64,000 bases of DNA from Ampelocalamus luodianensis (taxonomy: Eukaryota > Streptophyta > Magnoliopsida > Poales > Poaceae), in assembly GCA_036346255.1 (NCBI GenBank), contig CM070632.1, forward strand, positions 28,174,657-28,238,656, given 5' to 3'. Position 1 is the first letter of the stretch. The number at the start of each line of letters is the position of its first letter. The notes under the pieces are model-generated. The model was not told the origin of the DNA and made no database searches. It saw only the letters and a list, made by a program, of their open reading frames with translations. Shown in pieces: positions 11,478 through 22,894 of this stretch. The position numbers and the translations under genes were made by a program.

Positions 11478-13716
11478 TGTAACACCCTGGCTATTCGGAA
11501 GCCAAAATGCTACCTAGAGAACTAACATATAACCATACAACGGAATAACTTCAACAAAACTCATCAACTAAGCTAAACAGATCAACATCAATTGGAACAT
11601 AAGCAGTTATTTAAACAACCTTAACGTGAAGAAGGATATCATCCACAACTAAAATTTATTTATTACAGTCCATCACATAACGAAAGACAGATAGTATCAA
11701 TTCTTTTATTGAAACTAGTGTAATGTGAAATGAATGAGTAGTGCATGTCTACTCCCTCCCAAGAGAATCATCATCAACGGTCACCTAAAAATAAATAAAC
11801 AAAGCAAGAGTGAGTCTGAGACTTAGCAAGTACAACCAACAATTATGAACTAGACAATCTCTTCACAGTATATGAACATACAGCGAATGAATATTTGAAT
11901 GCATGGAATGAATGGATTTAAAGAATGAAAGGACTGCACACGTGCTTATACTGGTATAGCTAGTGACACACCCATCAGTGTTCACTTAAGCTCGCACCTT
12001 AACAAAAGTGGGGGGATCCAAGTCCCGTATGAAGAATGTTTCATACAGGTGTCCAAATCTGCCCATGCTGGAATTGATGGGTCTTACGGGCCCATACTGC
12101 AATTGATGGGTCTTTCTATCCACTCCTGTGGACAGGACATGACAATGTCCAAATCTTCCCACATTGAAATGGTGGGACTTACAATCCACTCCTGTGGATG
12201 AAACATGAATTATGGATGCATGAAATAAATATGAACAATGAAAAACATCATCCCTTAGCATAGATTCAACACATATGAAAGAACATAGACAATTCATCAT
12301 CTCTTGTATCATAAGATGTCACAACATAATCATGTAAGCATTCATCAATCACAATCACTAAGATCAGCAAAGTACTTACCTTCCGCGTTGCGACACGTTA
12401 GCGAACGCGATGGTGCTTTAAGCCGAAGCTTCGCGCCTAAATAATTATGTAATTGAAATAAGAACACATTGCACACGACACTTCTCGACACCGTTCTACA
12501 ACACTTCCCCGGTGACTCAAGATTCAACTATAAACTCTAATATGAAAACAGACTACTCAGGCACAAACCGAAACTGGACAGCAGCACGGTAAAAATCATA
12601 TCTATTGATCTGGAACTCAAAATGAGGTGAGACCAGTTTCTATGAATTCTTAACTGACATATCTACAATATTCTAGTTGACAAGATAACCCAATTTGGCC
12701 AATTTAATTTGCTAATAGTTAGATGAAATAACAGAACAAAAACTGCCTAAACAATTAAGACAGCACTACTAAATAGATCATAACTTTTAATCTACAACTC
12801 CGAATTGAGTGTTTTTTTAACAATATGAAAAGGTTATGAAATTCTATACAACAACCTAGTTGAGAGAAAACCCTGATTCGTCCATTAACATAAACATATT
12901 TTAGGAGACAACTTAAAAGGTAATTCTCGTCAAAATTCTGGACAGCACAAACTAAAACGATCATAACTTTTGATCCGTACATCGGAATCAGGTGTTCTTG
13001 GCGACCACCGAAAGCTAAGAATATTATCTAATTATCTAATGTCGGAATCAAAACTTCTAATTCGGCCTCGAAGAACCCGAAACTGACCACGCAAGAGACT
13101 GGACAGAATTGAATCTACTGCAGTCAGAACTTGATCCAATCAATCCTAATCAAATTCGCATCTATGATTAACCCAACAACAAAAACGACATTCGTTACCC
13201 TTGAAACACCCAGGGAGATGACAAAGGATCCTTGAAGAAGCTCCTCTCCTTCTTGAACAGCAACCCCGCAAAGCCCCTCTTCTTTCTTCGCGAAAACCGG
13301 CGGTCGGGTTGTTCGGCACCGGAAAGGAGGTGGTTCCAAGGCGAGAAGTGCAGCACCAAGGGGAGGCGCCAAGAGGGGAGGAGGAGGCGGGCGCAAGGGA
13401 GAGGGAGGGTAGGGCGGCGCCACGGGAGGGAGGGGTTGGGGAAAATGGGAGAGGTGGGGGGTGCTAGGGTTTGTGCCCCCCTTTTTGGCCAGCCAACAAA
13501 TGGGCCTTTGGGCCCCCCCTCTAGTGTGGCTGCCCCCCCCCTCATGGGCCCCACGGCTGCCCCCTTCAGCCCACAAGGCCCTCTCTTGGGTCTGCTGGCC
13601 AAAGGCCTAGGCCCAAAACTGGAAGAACAGGCGAAACGTCGGAAGTTTCTCCTTTTAATTTGAATTTGAAATAAAACCGCATTGTTTTTCTTACCAAACA
13701 GAAATGGGATATTACA
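11478..13716 (-). repeat. 5' LTR of second family A copy
   Basis: 2239 bp, TGTAATATCCC to CCAGGGTGTTACA on the minus strand. Aligns with 4354-6599. A hairpin block lies at about 11965-12215, a possible splice donor (CAAGGGTAACG on the minus strand) at 13193-13204, and the CTTGCTGAGT-type hairpin with TTTTAG at 11781-11830. The GC-rich part (13200-13660) has long overlapping open frames on both strands with no conserved domain; these are compositional. Confidence 0.85.
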
Positions 13717-15525
13717 GTTAGGGGAGGAATTAGTGGGAGCACGAGCTAGAGGGAGAAGAGTGGGTCTTACCGGAGTGCTCAGACGGAGCCGAGGTGATAG
13801 GAGCTGGGCCGACAGTGGTGCAGGGATGAGTAGAGGAGATGAGTACGGGCACCAAGGAAGATCGATGTAGAGGTTTCTCCAGGAAAATCGGCACCAAGTC
13901 TAGGCTCCTAGGGCTGCTATGATGTCTCCAATTCAGCGCGAGGATCAAAGGCCTCCATATTCAGCTCCGGCGGCAAAGGCACATGCATGGCGACTACTCC
14001 ATGTTAGGCCAAGAGCTTCAACAAAAAGAGGTAGAAAAGGCTCAGGGGATCCTCGTGAAGCTCACCGCGTGCTTGTTGATAGTGGGGAGTGACTGAGGTT
14101 GTCCGACAACGAGAGACAGCGACGGCGCGGTGGGGGTCCTCATGGCGGCGACGCTTGGTTGAAGTAGAGCTTTAACCGGGACTCGGAGAAGGAAGAGGGA
14201 GCCGAGGAGATGCTCTAGAAGAAAGGAACCACCGTGGGGCTTGCTGGGGATGGTGCGGCGGTGCAAGCTATGCTTTTGGCCGTGGTCGGGGAAGACACAG
14301 GCTGCGGTGGCGATTTCCTGCGCCAAAGACCAATTAACTTGGTGGGGACACTGAGTGAAGCGAGGGGAAACTCCCAAACATGATGCGGAGGCCAAAAGCT
14401 CATCGGAGCACGTAGATGACGAAGATAGACCCAGCGGTGGCCTTTGGTGCACGCTCCGGAGACAATGAAGACACGATGGCGTTCCGTGTGCTACATGCAA
14501 ACCAAAGGCTGGCATTAGCAGGGATGGAGATGGTGAGGATAGAGGAAGGCAAAGGACGCTGCGGAGCGGAGCTTACCTGGGTGAAACGGCGGCTAGAGCG
14601 TCCCTCTCTTCCCCAACCAGGAAGAGAAGTGAGCAATTGGAGAGGCATCGAGGGGTATTAAGCTCGAAAAGAGGACGGGGTGGAGGCGGCGTCACAAGGA
14701 GACGATCTCGGGTTGGATAGGTTGGGCGGTGGATGAACGGCGCATGGATGGAAATGGCAGGGCACGTAGCATGCGGCGGCCGTGTGGAGCGTCGCTCCTA
14801 CCCGAGGTAGAAGACGAGTTGACGGTGTGGGCCCGGTTGGTCAGAGGCACAAGCGAAGGGGTGTAGTTGGACTACACGATCATGAGCGAATGGTCCAGAT
14901 TCACGTTGAATACGGATGGTCCGAACGGCCCACTCAAATCTAGCGGTAGATTTCAAATCGGATGGCCGAACGTGTAGACGATGCGGTGCAGTCAAGTTGG
15001 CTCAGGTTCGAGTCAAAATAGTAGTGGGCTCGAGTCAGTGCAACAGTGAAAAGTTTGGAATTTTGAAAATCAATTTGACCAACAAGCTGTAGGTTTGACC
15101 TAGGTTTTAAAAATAGAAATAAAATTCCAAAAATTATGAAGATGTTTAGAGGGGTTCCTGGGAAGTCCTAGTACTCAAATAAAATCTTAAACTCCACTGT
15201 TCAAGAATTATTTGCTTATTTAAAATTCAACCCTAGTTTAGGTTATTGAATTGAGTTTGAATTTTTTGTGGGTTAAATTGAGTTCCAAAATTTTGGTAAA
15301 AATTATATTAATTCATGATAATTAGTATAGTATTTGAATAGATTCTTTCCAAAAGATAATAAAATGTTTTTGTTGCTATTTTTATTTGGAGTCCAAATTT
15401 GAATTGTATGTTTAATAATTGTTTGGAGATTTTCCAAGTGCAATATATGATGCAAATATTTCAAAACACTATCCATGTTAATGAGATGCATACTAATTAT
15501 CATTAATTAACTTGGTGATGTTACA
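13717..15525 (-). repeat. Group B LTR, minus orientation, truncated
   Basis: Begins on the minus strand with TGTAACATCACC at 15525, after which come the AT-rich start and then the GC-rich promoter/leader region with exon-like segments. It stops at the family A copy (13716), so the half that should carry the CTATTCGAATAG module is missing. Segments such as the run of ACCGTTNGATC-like words near 14880-14960 resemble 61140-61260 and 62580-62760 in other group B LTRs. Confidence 0.6.
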
Positions 15526-16643
15526 TTAGGACTACTTTAAGAAGGTAACTAGACAGCTTTTTTCAAAAATGTATATGTATCTTGTTCTACTCTTTACTTG
15601 TCGTTCCTAGCTCTGTACTTGTCTTTTTACGTCTTTTCTTGGTCCTACTGGTTACTTACTCTCTCCTTATTCAAAATTGTAGATGATAGGATCGGCAGAT
15701 TCAGAGAGTTGGGACTACCACACCCATAGGGAGGATCCATGCCCGTGTGGAGGCTACATAGAGGTGCTCCACCAGCTGCTTCAGCACCTACGGTACCGCC
15801 AGCGTCCCATCTACTGGGGACATAAGACTGGAGAGGATGGGTAGGAGGCCTGGACGGTAGAGGTATTCCTCTATGTTCGTGAGGGTGAGATCGAGCCCCA
15901 CACCTTCCCCATTGAGCACCGGTGGAGCACCTCCACCTCCGCAGTCCAGGACATAGCTCGTAGGCCGCCTTGCGCCTATGCGAGATCCACGGGAATTTGC
16001 TGACCTCCACCCCATTCTGTTTCTACCCTTCTCTTCGAGAGGAGGAACTTCATTGCGATGTCGCTAGCACCGCTACAGAAAATGACCCATACCTGACACA
16101 CCAGGTTCACCTAACTCGATGTAACGTCCTGTTTGTCTTAGAGTTCTTGCCAGATTTCAAAACCTAAAAAGGAACCATTCGGTTTATTGCCTTGCTCAAG
16201 CTTAACTTGGAACTTTGGAAACTTTGAAAGTTTAACTTGAACTAACTTAACTTCAACTAAGTCATGTTGCTTCGTGCTCTTCGTTGTTGGAGTTCTTTGG
16301 TGTTCTTTGGCTTCTAGCTTTTGTGTTTTGTTTGCTTTGTGCCCATTTAGCCTAGCCCCTCCTTTTGGATCTCCTCCTGGTCTAGTTCTCCCCTGGGTTA
16401 GGACCTCTCCTAAGCTCAAGACCTCCTTCTTGTAGTCTAGACCTCCTCAGGTTGGGACCTCCCTTGTATTTGGAACTTTTCCTTGTTGGTGTGACCTCCC
16501 CTTTAGGTCGCAAACACCCTCGAGTGTCTTAAGATCGGGTTCATGTTTCAAATTCCTTTAACTCCCAAAAGTCCTTTGCAAGTTGAGTCTCCCCCTTTTC
16601 CAGATCTCTACTCGCTTGACCTCCTCCCCCTTCTACCTCTTTC

Positions 16644-16794
16644 AGGACCTCCTTTTGTTAGATCTTGACCGTCAGGACCGCCCTTTTGTAGATCTTGACC
16701 GTCAGGACCTCCCCTTTGTAGATCTTGACCGTCAGGACCTCCCCTTTGTAGATATTGACCGTTAGGACCTCCCCCTTTGTAGATCTTGACCGTT
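16644..16794 (+). repeat. 30-bp minisatellite, five units
   Basis: Five head-to-tail copies of a 30-31 bp unit beginning AGGACCTCC and ending GATCTTGACCGTC (starts at 16644, 16674, 16704, 16734, 16764). Units differ at few positions. It lies within solo LTR E. No spacers, so it is not a CRISPR array. Confidence 0.9.
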
Positions 16795-17089
16795 AGGACC
16801 TCCTTGGACCTCTTTCTTTGAATCTCCCTCGTTAGATCCTTCTCACTTTTAAAATCTTATCCATTGAAACTCCCCTTTGTCTGGACCTCCCTTAAGTCCA
16901 GATTCTGTGCGTGCCTTCCCCTTCTCAGGACCGTTAGATCTTGGTTGGATGGTGCGATACTAAGGAGACGTTCGAATGGTCCAAACATTCCTATCTCTGA
17001 GAACCACCCAATCAAGATCGTGTGGCACTGGTTCGTTGCACCTTCTCTTTTGACCCTTTGGGCCTCCTCTTTACCCTTAGGACCTCCCC

Positions 17090-17232
17090 CTGGTCTTTTG
17101 GCAAAGACCACCCTCTTGTGTCACGACCACCCTATGTGGTCATGACCCCTGGTCTTTTTGCAAAGACCACTCTCTTGTGTCACAACCACCCTATGTGGTC
17201 ATGACCTCTGGTTTTTTTTGCAAAGACCACCT
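17090..17232 (+). repeat. 59-bp tandem repeat, about 2.4 units
   Basis: Units start at 17090, 17149 and 17208 with CTGGTCTTTT/CTGGTTTTTT. Each contains inverted words (GGTCTTT..AAAGACC and GACCACC..GTGGTC), so each unit can fold. Confidence 0.85.
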
Positions 17233-18746
17233 TGGTGGAACAGGACTTCCCCCTCCACAGGACCTCCTCCTCCTTTGCAGGACCTCCTCTTAGGACCACC
17301 CCTTTGTTGGACCTCCTCTTTGGTGACGACTTTTTCCTGTTGCTTTGACCAACCTCTTTGTTTGAGCCAGCCCTGTCCCCTTTTCCCTTTCTGCACGCTT
17401 TGCAGCAGAAAGTCTCTGAACATTTAATGTTGCTGCGGCATATTGAATGTAGTCATGTCTGAGGTACTTTGTTCCTCCTTTTGATGGCATGCCTTGTCTT
17501 ATCTTTGTACCTTTTTCTCACCTACCCTTGACACATAGCCCTAAGCCCTCAGAGCCCCCTCGCCAGCTCCAGCTATTAGCTATGAGAGCCTCCCTTCACC
17601 ACCTTTTGCCTCATTCTCTAACTTTTGCCAAGTTTCTCTCCGAGTTTGTTCTGGAGTTCACCTTTGGGTTGGACCTCCCCTCTTACAGGACCTCCTGCCC
17701 CTCTGGTTTTTGAGCGGTTTTCGTTTGAGTTCTTTTGTTTCTTTTAAGTTCTTTCGCTCGAGCTTGTCTTGTTTATTTGGTTCTTTGCGAATGTGTAGGC
17801 CCTGAGGTCGATGAGGAGTTCTTGGATCTAGCAGCCTCTACCGAAGCCCCCCATTGCTCATCGAAGGCAAGTCACAGACCTTTGATCATGGCTGAACCTG
17901 AATTTTCAAATATATGTTGTTTTACCTTTACATGCATGGCTAGTTTTATAGCAAAGGTTTTGGGCAATACCTTCACCTACTTGACTCTATCCTTCCTTGG
18001 GTATTTGTACTTATCATGTTGACATGATTTCCATCGGACATCTTAGTTGGGTAGGTTTTGTTGGCACCTTTGTTTTGCCAACATGGGACCCGTAGTCTTG
18101 CTTAGCTTAGCTTAGAACCGCGAGTAGGAGAAACTTGCTTTTCTTTGTTTAATCTTGACTAATGAACTATAGAATCGTGGTGCGAGGCCATACGTTGCAC
18201 TTGTGGTGTGAGGCCACGGTGGTTGATTGTGGTGTGATACCACCTTTGTTAATCTTGTGCGGGACTTGGTGGTCCTTTGGCTTGGGTGAACCCTAAAACT
18301 ATTTTTGCTTGGGCAGAAGGTCGGGAGTGAGTAGTGGGTGCTTTAGGGTGGTGCCTAGAGTCACTTTGGGTTGTGGATGGTCTTGCTTGGCAGCAACTAA
18401 GGACTTTACTTTGTGATCCAATGATTTGGGTATTTTAGTTGCAACCACAAAACCACAATATGGGGGTGGTTTGGGCCAAATAATTAGCAAAGAACCGCTT
18501 GGTTCTGTTGTGGTTGAGCATGTGATTCGCTAGCGCAAGAGGGGGCACAGATTTGATGTGGTGTGAGGCCTGTTAGAAGAGAAACCTTAGCGGGCAGCTC
18601 TGAGCCAGTTCCAAGCTTTGTAAAGGTCTTGTCGCGCTCTCTAGGCTGCTCATCTTCGGAAATAAGCAAGGTTTCGACGGGAATCGCCCCGCTAGAGATG
18701 TCGTGAATTGTGGGTATAGTTGTACATCTCTGTAGAGTGTAAAAAT

Positions 18747-18758
18747 CTATTCGAATAG
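18747..18758 (+). other. Group B module palindrome (LTR E)
   Basis: CTATTCGAATAG, preceded by GTACATCTCTGTAGAGTG and followed by CC AAGTCC. One copy in this LTR. Confidence 0.7.
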
Positions 18759-20408
18759 CCAAGTCCTTAGTCATGGATAGTTGCCTGGTGATTTTGTGCA
18801 AAGGGTAGTCTTTTGTAAAATTTTGAGTTCCTGGACTCCCGCGAGAGGTCATGGTTGTTATCTCGAAGAGACCTTGGCCGACTCCAGAGAGGTCGTGGCT
18901 GGCTCGTGGGTGGTCCAGGGTGCTTGGGGTAGGTGCCTCGGACGTCCTAGAGTTGGTGCTCTAGGGTGGTCGTGGAGGTGGTCCTAGGCGTGGGTGCGAC
19001 CAGGACCTCCCACGAGTGGTTTTTGGGAGTGAGTTGGTGCTCACAACCTCCCTTTTCAAAATCAAATATATTTATGTATTTCTGTTTTTAGTTTGAGCCT
19101 TTAATTTATTTGTGCTATTTTTCTTTGTAATATTGCTTTCTGCAAAACTAACCCTGCAGCCCTCCGTTGGTAAGCCTTTGCATGAATATTATTTGCATAA
19201 CTGCTCCCTGTGACTTGTTGAGTACATTCAACGTACTCATGGTTGGTGCCCTATGTTTTAATCAGTAGAGGAGGGTGACCCAGTTCAAGGTCGCTCAGAC
19301 CTCTTCGAGGAGGAGTTCTTCGTTGATCCAACCTTCTAGGGACGTCCTCCACTCGACAGCCTTTGGGTTTGTCGGTTGGTCCCACGTGTTTTCGGTGTTT
19401 TGCTGTAAAGCTCTATTGTCGGATTTTGTAGCTCTAGGTGGCAACTGTTGTAAACAACCTTGGCCATAAGGCCATTGCTTATTATTTATTGTACTTCTTC
19501 TGCTGCTTCTTTTGTGGACCATGTGGCTGTGATTGCACCTATGTTTACTTGTGCGAGTTAGCTTGATTCACAGGACTAACTCGAGTGCACAGTGTCCACG
19601 ACCTCAGAGGTCTGGCGATCTCTTGGGAGGTCTGGAGGACCTCCTCTGTGGGTGTTCTTAGGGACCTCACGGGACCTCTGGGTGAGTCTGTCGGACCTCC
19701 TAAGAGGTCTGGGAGATCTTCTTAGCACATCCAGAGGTGGTCCTGACACTCGAGTTCAAGACGTCGCATACATGGAGGTGCTCAAGGAGATCACGGTACT
19801 CTGATAGGCCCTCACCACCAGCAGAGAGTGAGAGGGCGGCAGCCGTCTTTGAGCTTGCTAGGGTGACTGTGGTCACCATCACCATTTCAGGCACCCCATC
19901 AGCTATAGGGCACACCGCTACCCCGACTGGAGGCTCTACCACCACCATGGTAGGCACCCTAGCAGCTATAGGGTGCACTACTACCCGGACTGGAGGCTTC
20001 ACCACTCCTCAGGGCCGCGACAGACACTGTCAGCACCCTCTGCCTGAGGACTACCGTGTGCAAGCATGTGCATGCCCCGATCTCCATCGTCATAGCGGAC
20101 TCACTGACCTTTCTTGCTTCGCACCGCCCACTTGTAGAGGCGGCGGGGTTACCTCAAGACTCTACCGAGTCGTCCGACGGTGATTAGTAGGTTAGAGGTA
20201 GCTTGGGTGTACAGTAGGGCTAGCTAGGATAGTGTTTTGGGTTTAGCTGGCACCAGCCCTTTTGTTGTATAGGGTACTAGTAGTAGACGTAGTTGGTGTG
20301 TGCTTTGGTTTGTAAATATTTGGCAGTTGCTCTGGACTTGCTTTTGGTTTACATGAACTTTATGGTTTCTACGAGTTTGGCTTTGGTGATGCTATTTTAT
20401 GTCATCTT

Positions 20409-21708
20409 TGTAGGAAGCAGTAGGCTACACTAGCGCAAATTAAAAATTCTACCGTAAACCAAGATCACTGCGATTATAGATCACGGTCTTACCACTAGAC
20501 GCGAGTGCGGAAGTTGATGCAACGACGTCGGGCGGTGTAGTCGTACTCGATTGATGCGATGCGTCGAGGCGAAGTAGTCGTACTACTTCCTGCGTCCTCG
20601 TCGCGGCGTCCACGCATGACTCCTTTCTTGCGGTTCGTCCCAACGCCCGCATCGGCGCCTCAAAGGTATCCACGTGCGGGAGGAGGCGGCGCGCGGACTA
20701 CTAGATCCGAAGCGGCGACTAGGCGTGGGAGGGTGGCGGCGGGGTTTGTGGATGTCACGAAAAACTCAACCCTTAACCATGCGCGCCGCCTCCTTTTATA
20801 GGCGTCCTTATAATGGGCTTCTACGAATAGAGGCCCATTAGGACTCAATGCCGATCTAGTCGGATCCAATCCGAATTAGGCTTCGAACCATAAGTGTGTG
20901 ACCTATGGTTCACATATGTTTAGACATGACGCAGTACACATACTTGGTCAATAGTTGGTAGCGCCTCTAGCAAGACATGCCAACTCCTAAACATACGTAA
21001 AGATCATATCGGACGAACCATCACAGCGTTATGTACATGCCAATCCCTTTGCCTCACGATATTGATCGAGCTCCAAGCTGACCACTCTTCTCGATCACGT
21101 GATCCGAATCCCTTACTAGGTTAACTCTTAACCTTAAGTAGCATGGCCATGCATTTACGGATCCGATCACTCGAGGGCAGAGATATCTCTCTCGGTAGAG
21201 AGGGCAAATCCCATCTCGTGACCATGCCTCGACATGCTTCATGACAAACCAGCTAGCTACCTTTATAACTACCGATTCACGGAGTAGCGTTTGATAGCCC
21301 CTAAGTAGGTCGATTCACATCTCAAGTACATGCGACAATCTCGGTCTAAGGACAAGGCGTACACATTGTGTAGAGAGAACCATAAGAATAATTACTATGT
21401 CTCATGTTGGGTCGGTCCAACCCCATGTTCTAAACATGTGTCCACATTATTGGTTTGACATCTCCATGTCTATGACCTGTGAAACATGGTCATCAACCGA
21501 TACATGTGCTAATCAATCATTCACGTGTGTCCTCACATGAACTCCGACTAGGGACAACTTTAGAATAACCATACAAGTAAAGAGTTTCACAAACAAGTCA
21601 CATACTTGTTAATCAACACAAAGACAATATTCAAGGAACATTTATTAAATCATGGATACAATGAAATATCATCATCAAAATGATTGCCTCTAGGGCATAT
21701 CTCCAACA
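20409..21708 (-). mobile_element. Ty1/copia solo LTR, TSD ATCTT
   Basis: 1300 bp. The minus strand starts TGTTGGAGATATGCCCTAG, the start typical of BARE/Angela-like copia LTRs in grasses, and ends CTTCCTACA. ATCTT flanks it at 20404-20408 and 21709-21713. No PBS, polypurine tract or coding sequence, so it is a solo LTR. A TATA box is at 20794-20801. It inserted between the upstream ORF and gag of element K. Confidence 0.9.
20794..20801 (-). promoter_or_regulatory. TATA box of copia LTR
   Basis: CTATAAAA on the minus strand, followed in element sense by a GC-rich leader. Confidence 0.55.
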
Positions 21709-21802
21709 ATCTTATGTTTTTATGTGATGTTTTAGTCTCATTCGCCTTACGTATTAGCTTGCCAAATCCACTGCTTTGTTCTAAATAGTGTTTGCATAAC
21801 AG

Positions 21803-22184
21803 ATGCCTCCAAGAAGAGCCACCGTGGGAAGAGGTCTTGGGCATGGCCCAATACCGCCTCCACCACCTGAGCACCCCACACTAGCACAAGTGATGGCTTA
21901 GCAAACACAGCTGTTAGAATCAATAGCGGTGGTCGATGCCCTAAGCACCGACCAAGGGTCGAAACTTGAGGGATTCATGCGCACAAAGCCCCCAGTTTTC
22001 TCTAGCACTAGTGAACCACTAGAAGTCGAAGACTGGCTCTTCACCATCGAAAAAGAAGCTGACCTTAGCTCGATGTCGTGAGGAAGACAAGGTGATATTC
22101 GCAATACATCAGCTTGCGGGACCAGCCGCCAATTGGTGGGACAATTACTTGGCTGCCACACAGTTTTCAGAATACACAGAGGGC
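21803..22184 (+). pseudogene. Ty3/gypsy gag 5' part, element K
   Basis: Starts at ATG 21803, immediately after CATAACAG. An N-terminal PPRRATVGRG stretch and a Pro-rich run lead to the capsid region GFMRTKPPVFSSTSEPLEVEDW, then after a +1 frameshift EEDKVIFAIHQLAGPAANWWDNY, the usual gag core (F-A-HQL-GPA-WWD). An in-frame TAG at 21899 and the frameshift near 22070 kill it. It is cut off after about 120 residues at the junction with the minus-strand LTR. It continues element K, whose upstream ORF lies to the left. Confidence 0.8.
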
Positions 22185-22228
22185 ACAGGACTCCGGACCA
22201 TTGAATCTGAGCCCTCTGTGTATTCTGA
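22167..22228. repeat. 18-bp perfect inverted repeat at a junction
   Basis: TCAGAATACACAGAGGGC (22167-22184) and its exact complement (22211-22228) separated by 26 nt. The right arm belongs to the minus-strand LTR; the left arm sits at the end of the truncated gag. A 14-bp direct repeat, CCACACAGTTTTCA, is also present at 22156-22169 and 22254-22267. Confidence 0.9.
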
Positions 22229-22882
22229 ACTAGTCCCATGATCAGTAGCTTGTCCACACAGTTTTCAACATTGATGAAATCATATCCATATAACAAGATG
22301 GCTAAGAAGCAGACAAATTAATATTACTAAGTAGCAAAAGGACCTTATAATCAAGTCTTGCAGAGTTTGCCACACAGGGCTTAACAACAAAAGAGTAAAC
22401 TTGCAACGGAATAACATAACTCATGGTAGCCATCCGACATGCCTACAGGCAATCGAGTGGGGAACACATCCTAGTTTGCATAGCCTTCAAAATACTCCTC
22501 TTCATAGAACTTTGGGTTCCTGGTTCTTCTTGGATGACTGATCAACAAATGACGCAAAGTCGTGAGTACTTTAAACTACTCAGCAAGTCGTAGGGAAATG
22601 TATGCAAATAGTATTCGTGCAAGGCTTGACATGGATAGCTTTATGGCTATTTTGCATAAAGCAGTATTGATAGTAAATAGAGTAAATATATTGAAAGGCA
22701 TAATTTAAAAGGTTAAATACATAAGTAAACAAGTTTTTTTGAAACAACTAGTGAACACCCTATTCACTTCCCAACCATTATCCAAAACCAACCACTCAAA
22801 TCCATCCCAACCATTCCAACATTTTTATGAAATCTACCCCTCGTGTGAAATCACCAGGCATTGTCCATAACCGGGGACACGG

Positions 22883-22894
22883 CTATTCGAATAG
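22883..22894 (-). other. Group B module palindrome (LTR L)
   Basis: CTATTCGAATAG flanked on the minus strand by GTACAACCTCTGCAGAGTG before it and CCGTGTCC after it. Confidence 0.7.

Larger units (their letters stand above)
9669..13716 (-). mobile_element. Family A copy with large internal deletion
   Basis: A second minus-strand family A element. The right LTR (11478-13716) is complete and is followed inward by PBS, conserved leader and interior closely matching 2709-4352. At the left only about 97 bp of the 3' LTR remain (9669-9766). These run straight into interior sequence, so most of the 3' LTR, the polypurine tract and all pol are deleted. The join lies in a short stretch alike in both partners (around AAGCT/TTTT). 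The 5 bp outside each end (ATTTT on the left, GTTAG on the right) do not match, so at least one border was rearranged. Confidence 0.75.
16120..19748 (+). mobile_element. Solo LTR E (group B), TSD CTCGA
   Basis: 3629 bp starting TGTAACGTCC and ending CCTGACA, flanked by CTCGA at 16115-16119 and 19749-19753. No PBS or second LTR, so it is a solo LTR left by LTR-LTR recombination. Removing it restores the reading frame of the ORF it interrupts, which confirms the borders. Its first half is crowded with GGACCTCC words and two tandem arrays (16644-16794, 17090-17232). The group B module is at about 18705-18780 and the TTGAGTAC/GTACTCA hairpin near 19210-19250. Open frames in it are not genes. Confidence 0.9.
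15683..20183 (+). pseudogene. ORF upstream of gag, element K, split by solo LTR
   Basis: A protein of unknown function read from ATG 15683 to the insertion at 16119, then resuming after 19748; the frame is continuous across the LTR if one target duplication is dropped. Visible blocks are RPIYWGHKTGE, WTVEVFLYVREGE, a frameshifted TPFCFYPS and DPYLTHQVHLTR. At least one stop and one frameshift precede the insertion. The downstream part stops at 19801, then becomes a Thr/Gly/Pro-rich low-complexity stretch in other frames. It is homologous to the minus-strand ORF at 45683-46265, which also sits upstream of gag (W-x-VEV-x-LY block, TPF/GF-x-FYP block, coiled-coil-like end). I do not recognise the family; it is not gag, protease, RT or integrase. 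Confidence 0.6.

Noticed and set aside
13124..13663. Three overlapping frames of 135-150 codons in the family A LTR, also seen at 31028-31582.
   Set aside because: They recur only because the LTR recurs; frames differ in length between copies and occur on both strands.
16644..16794. Evenly spaced 30-bp repeats as a CRISPR array.
   Set aside because: Units abut with no unique spacers and the setting is a plant LTR.
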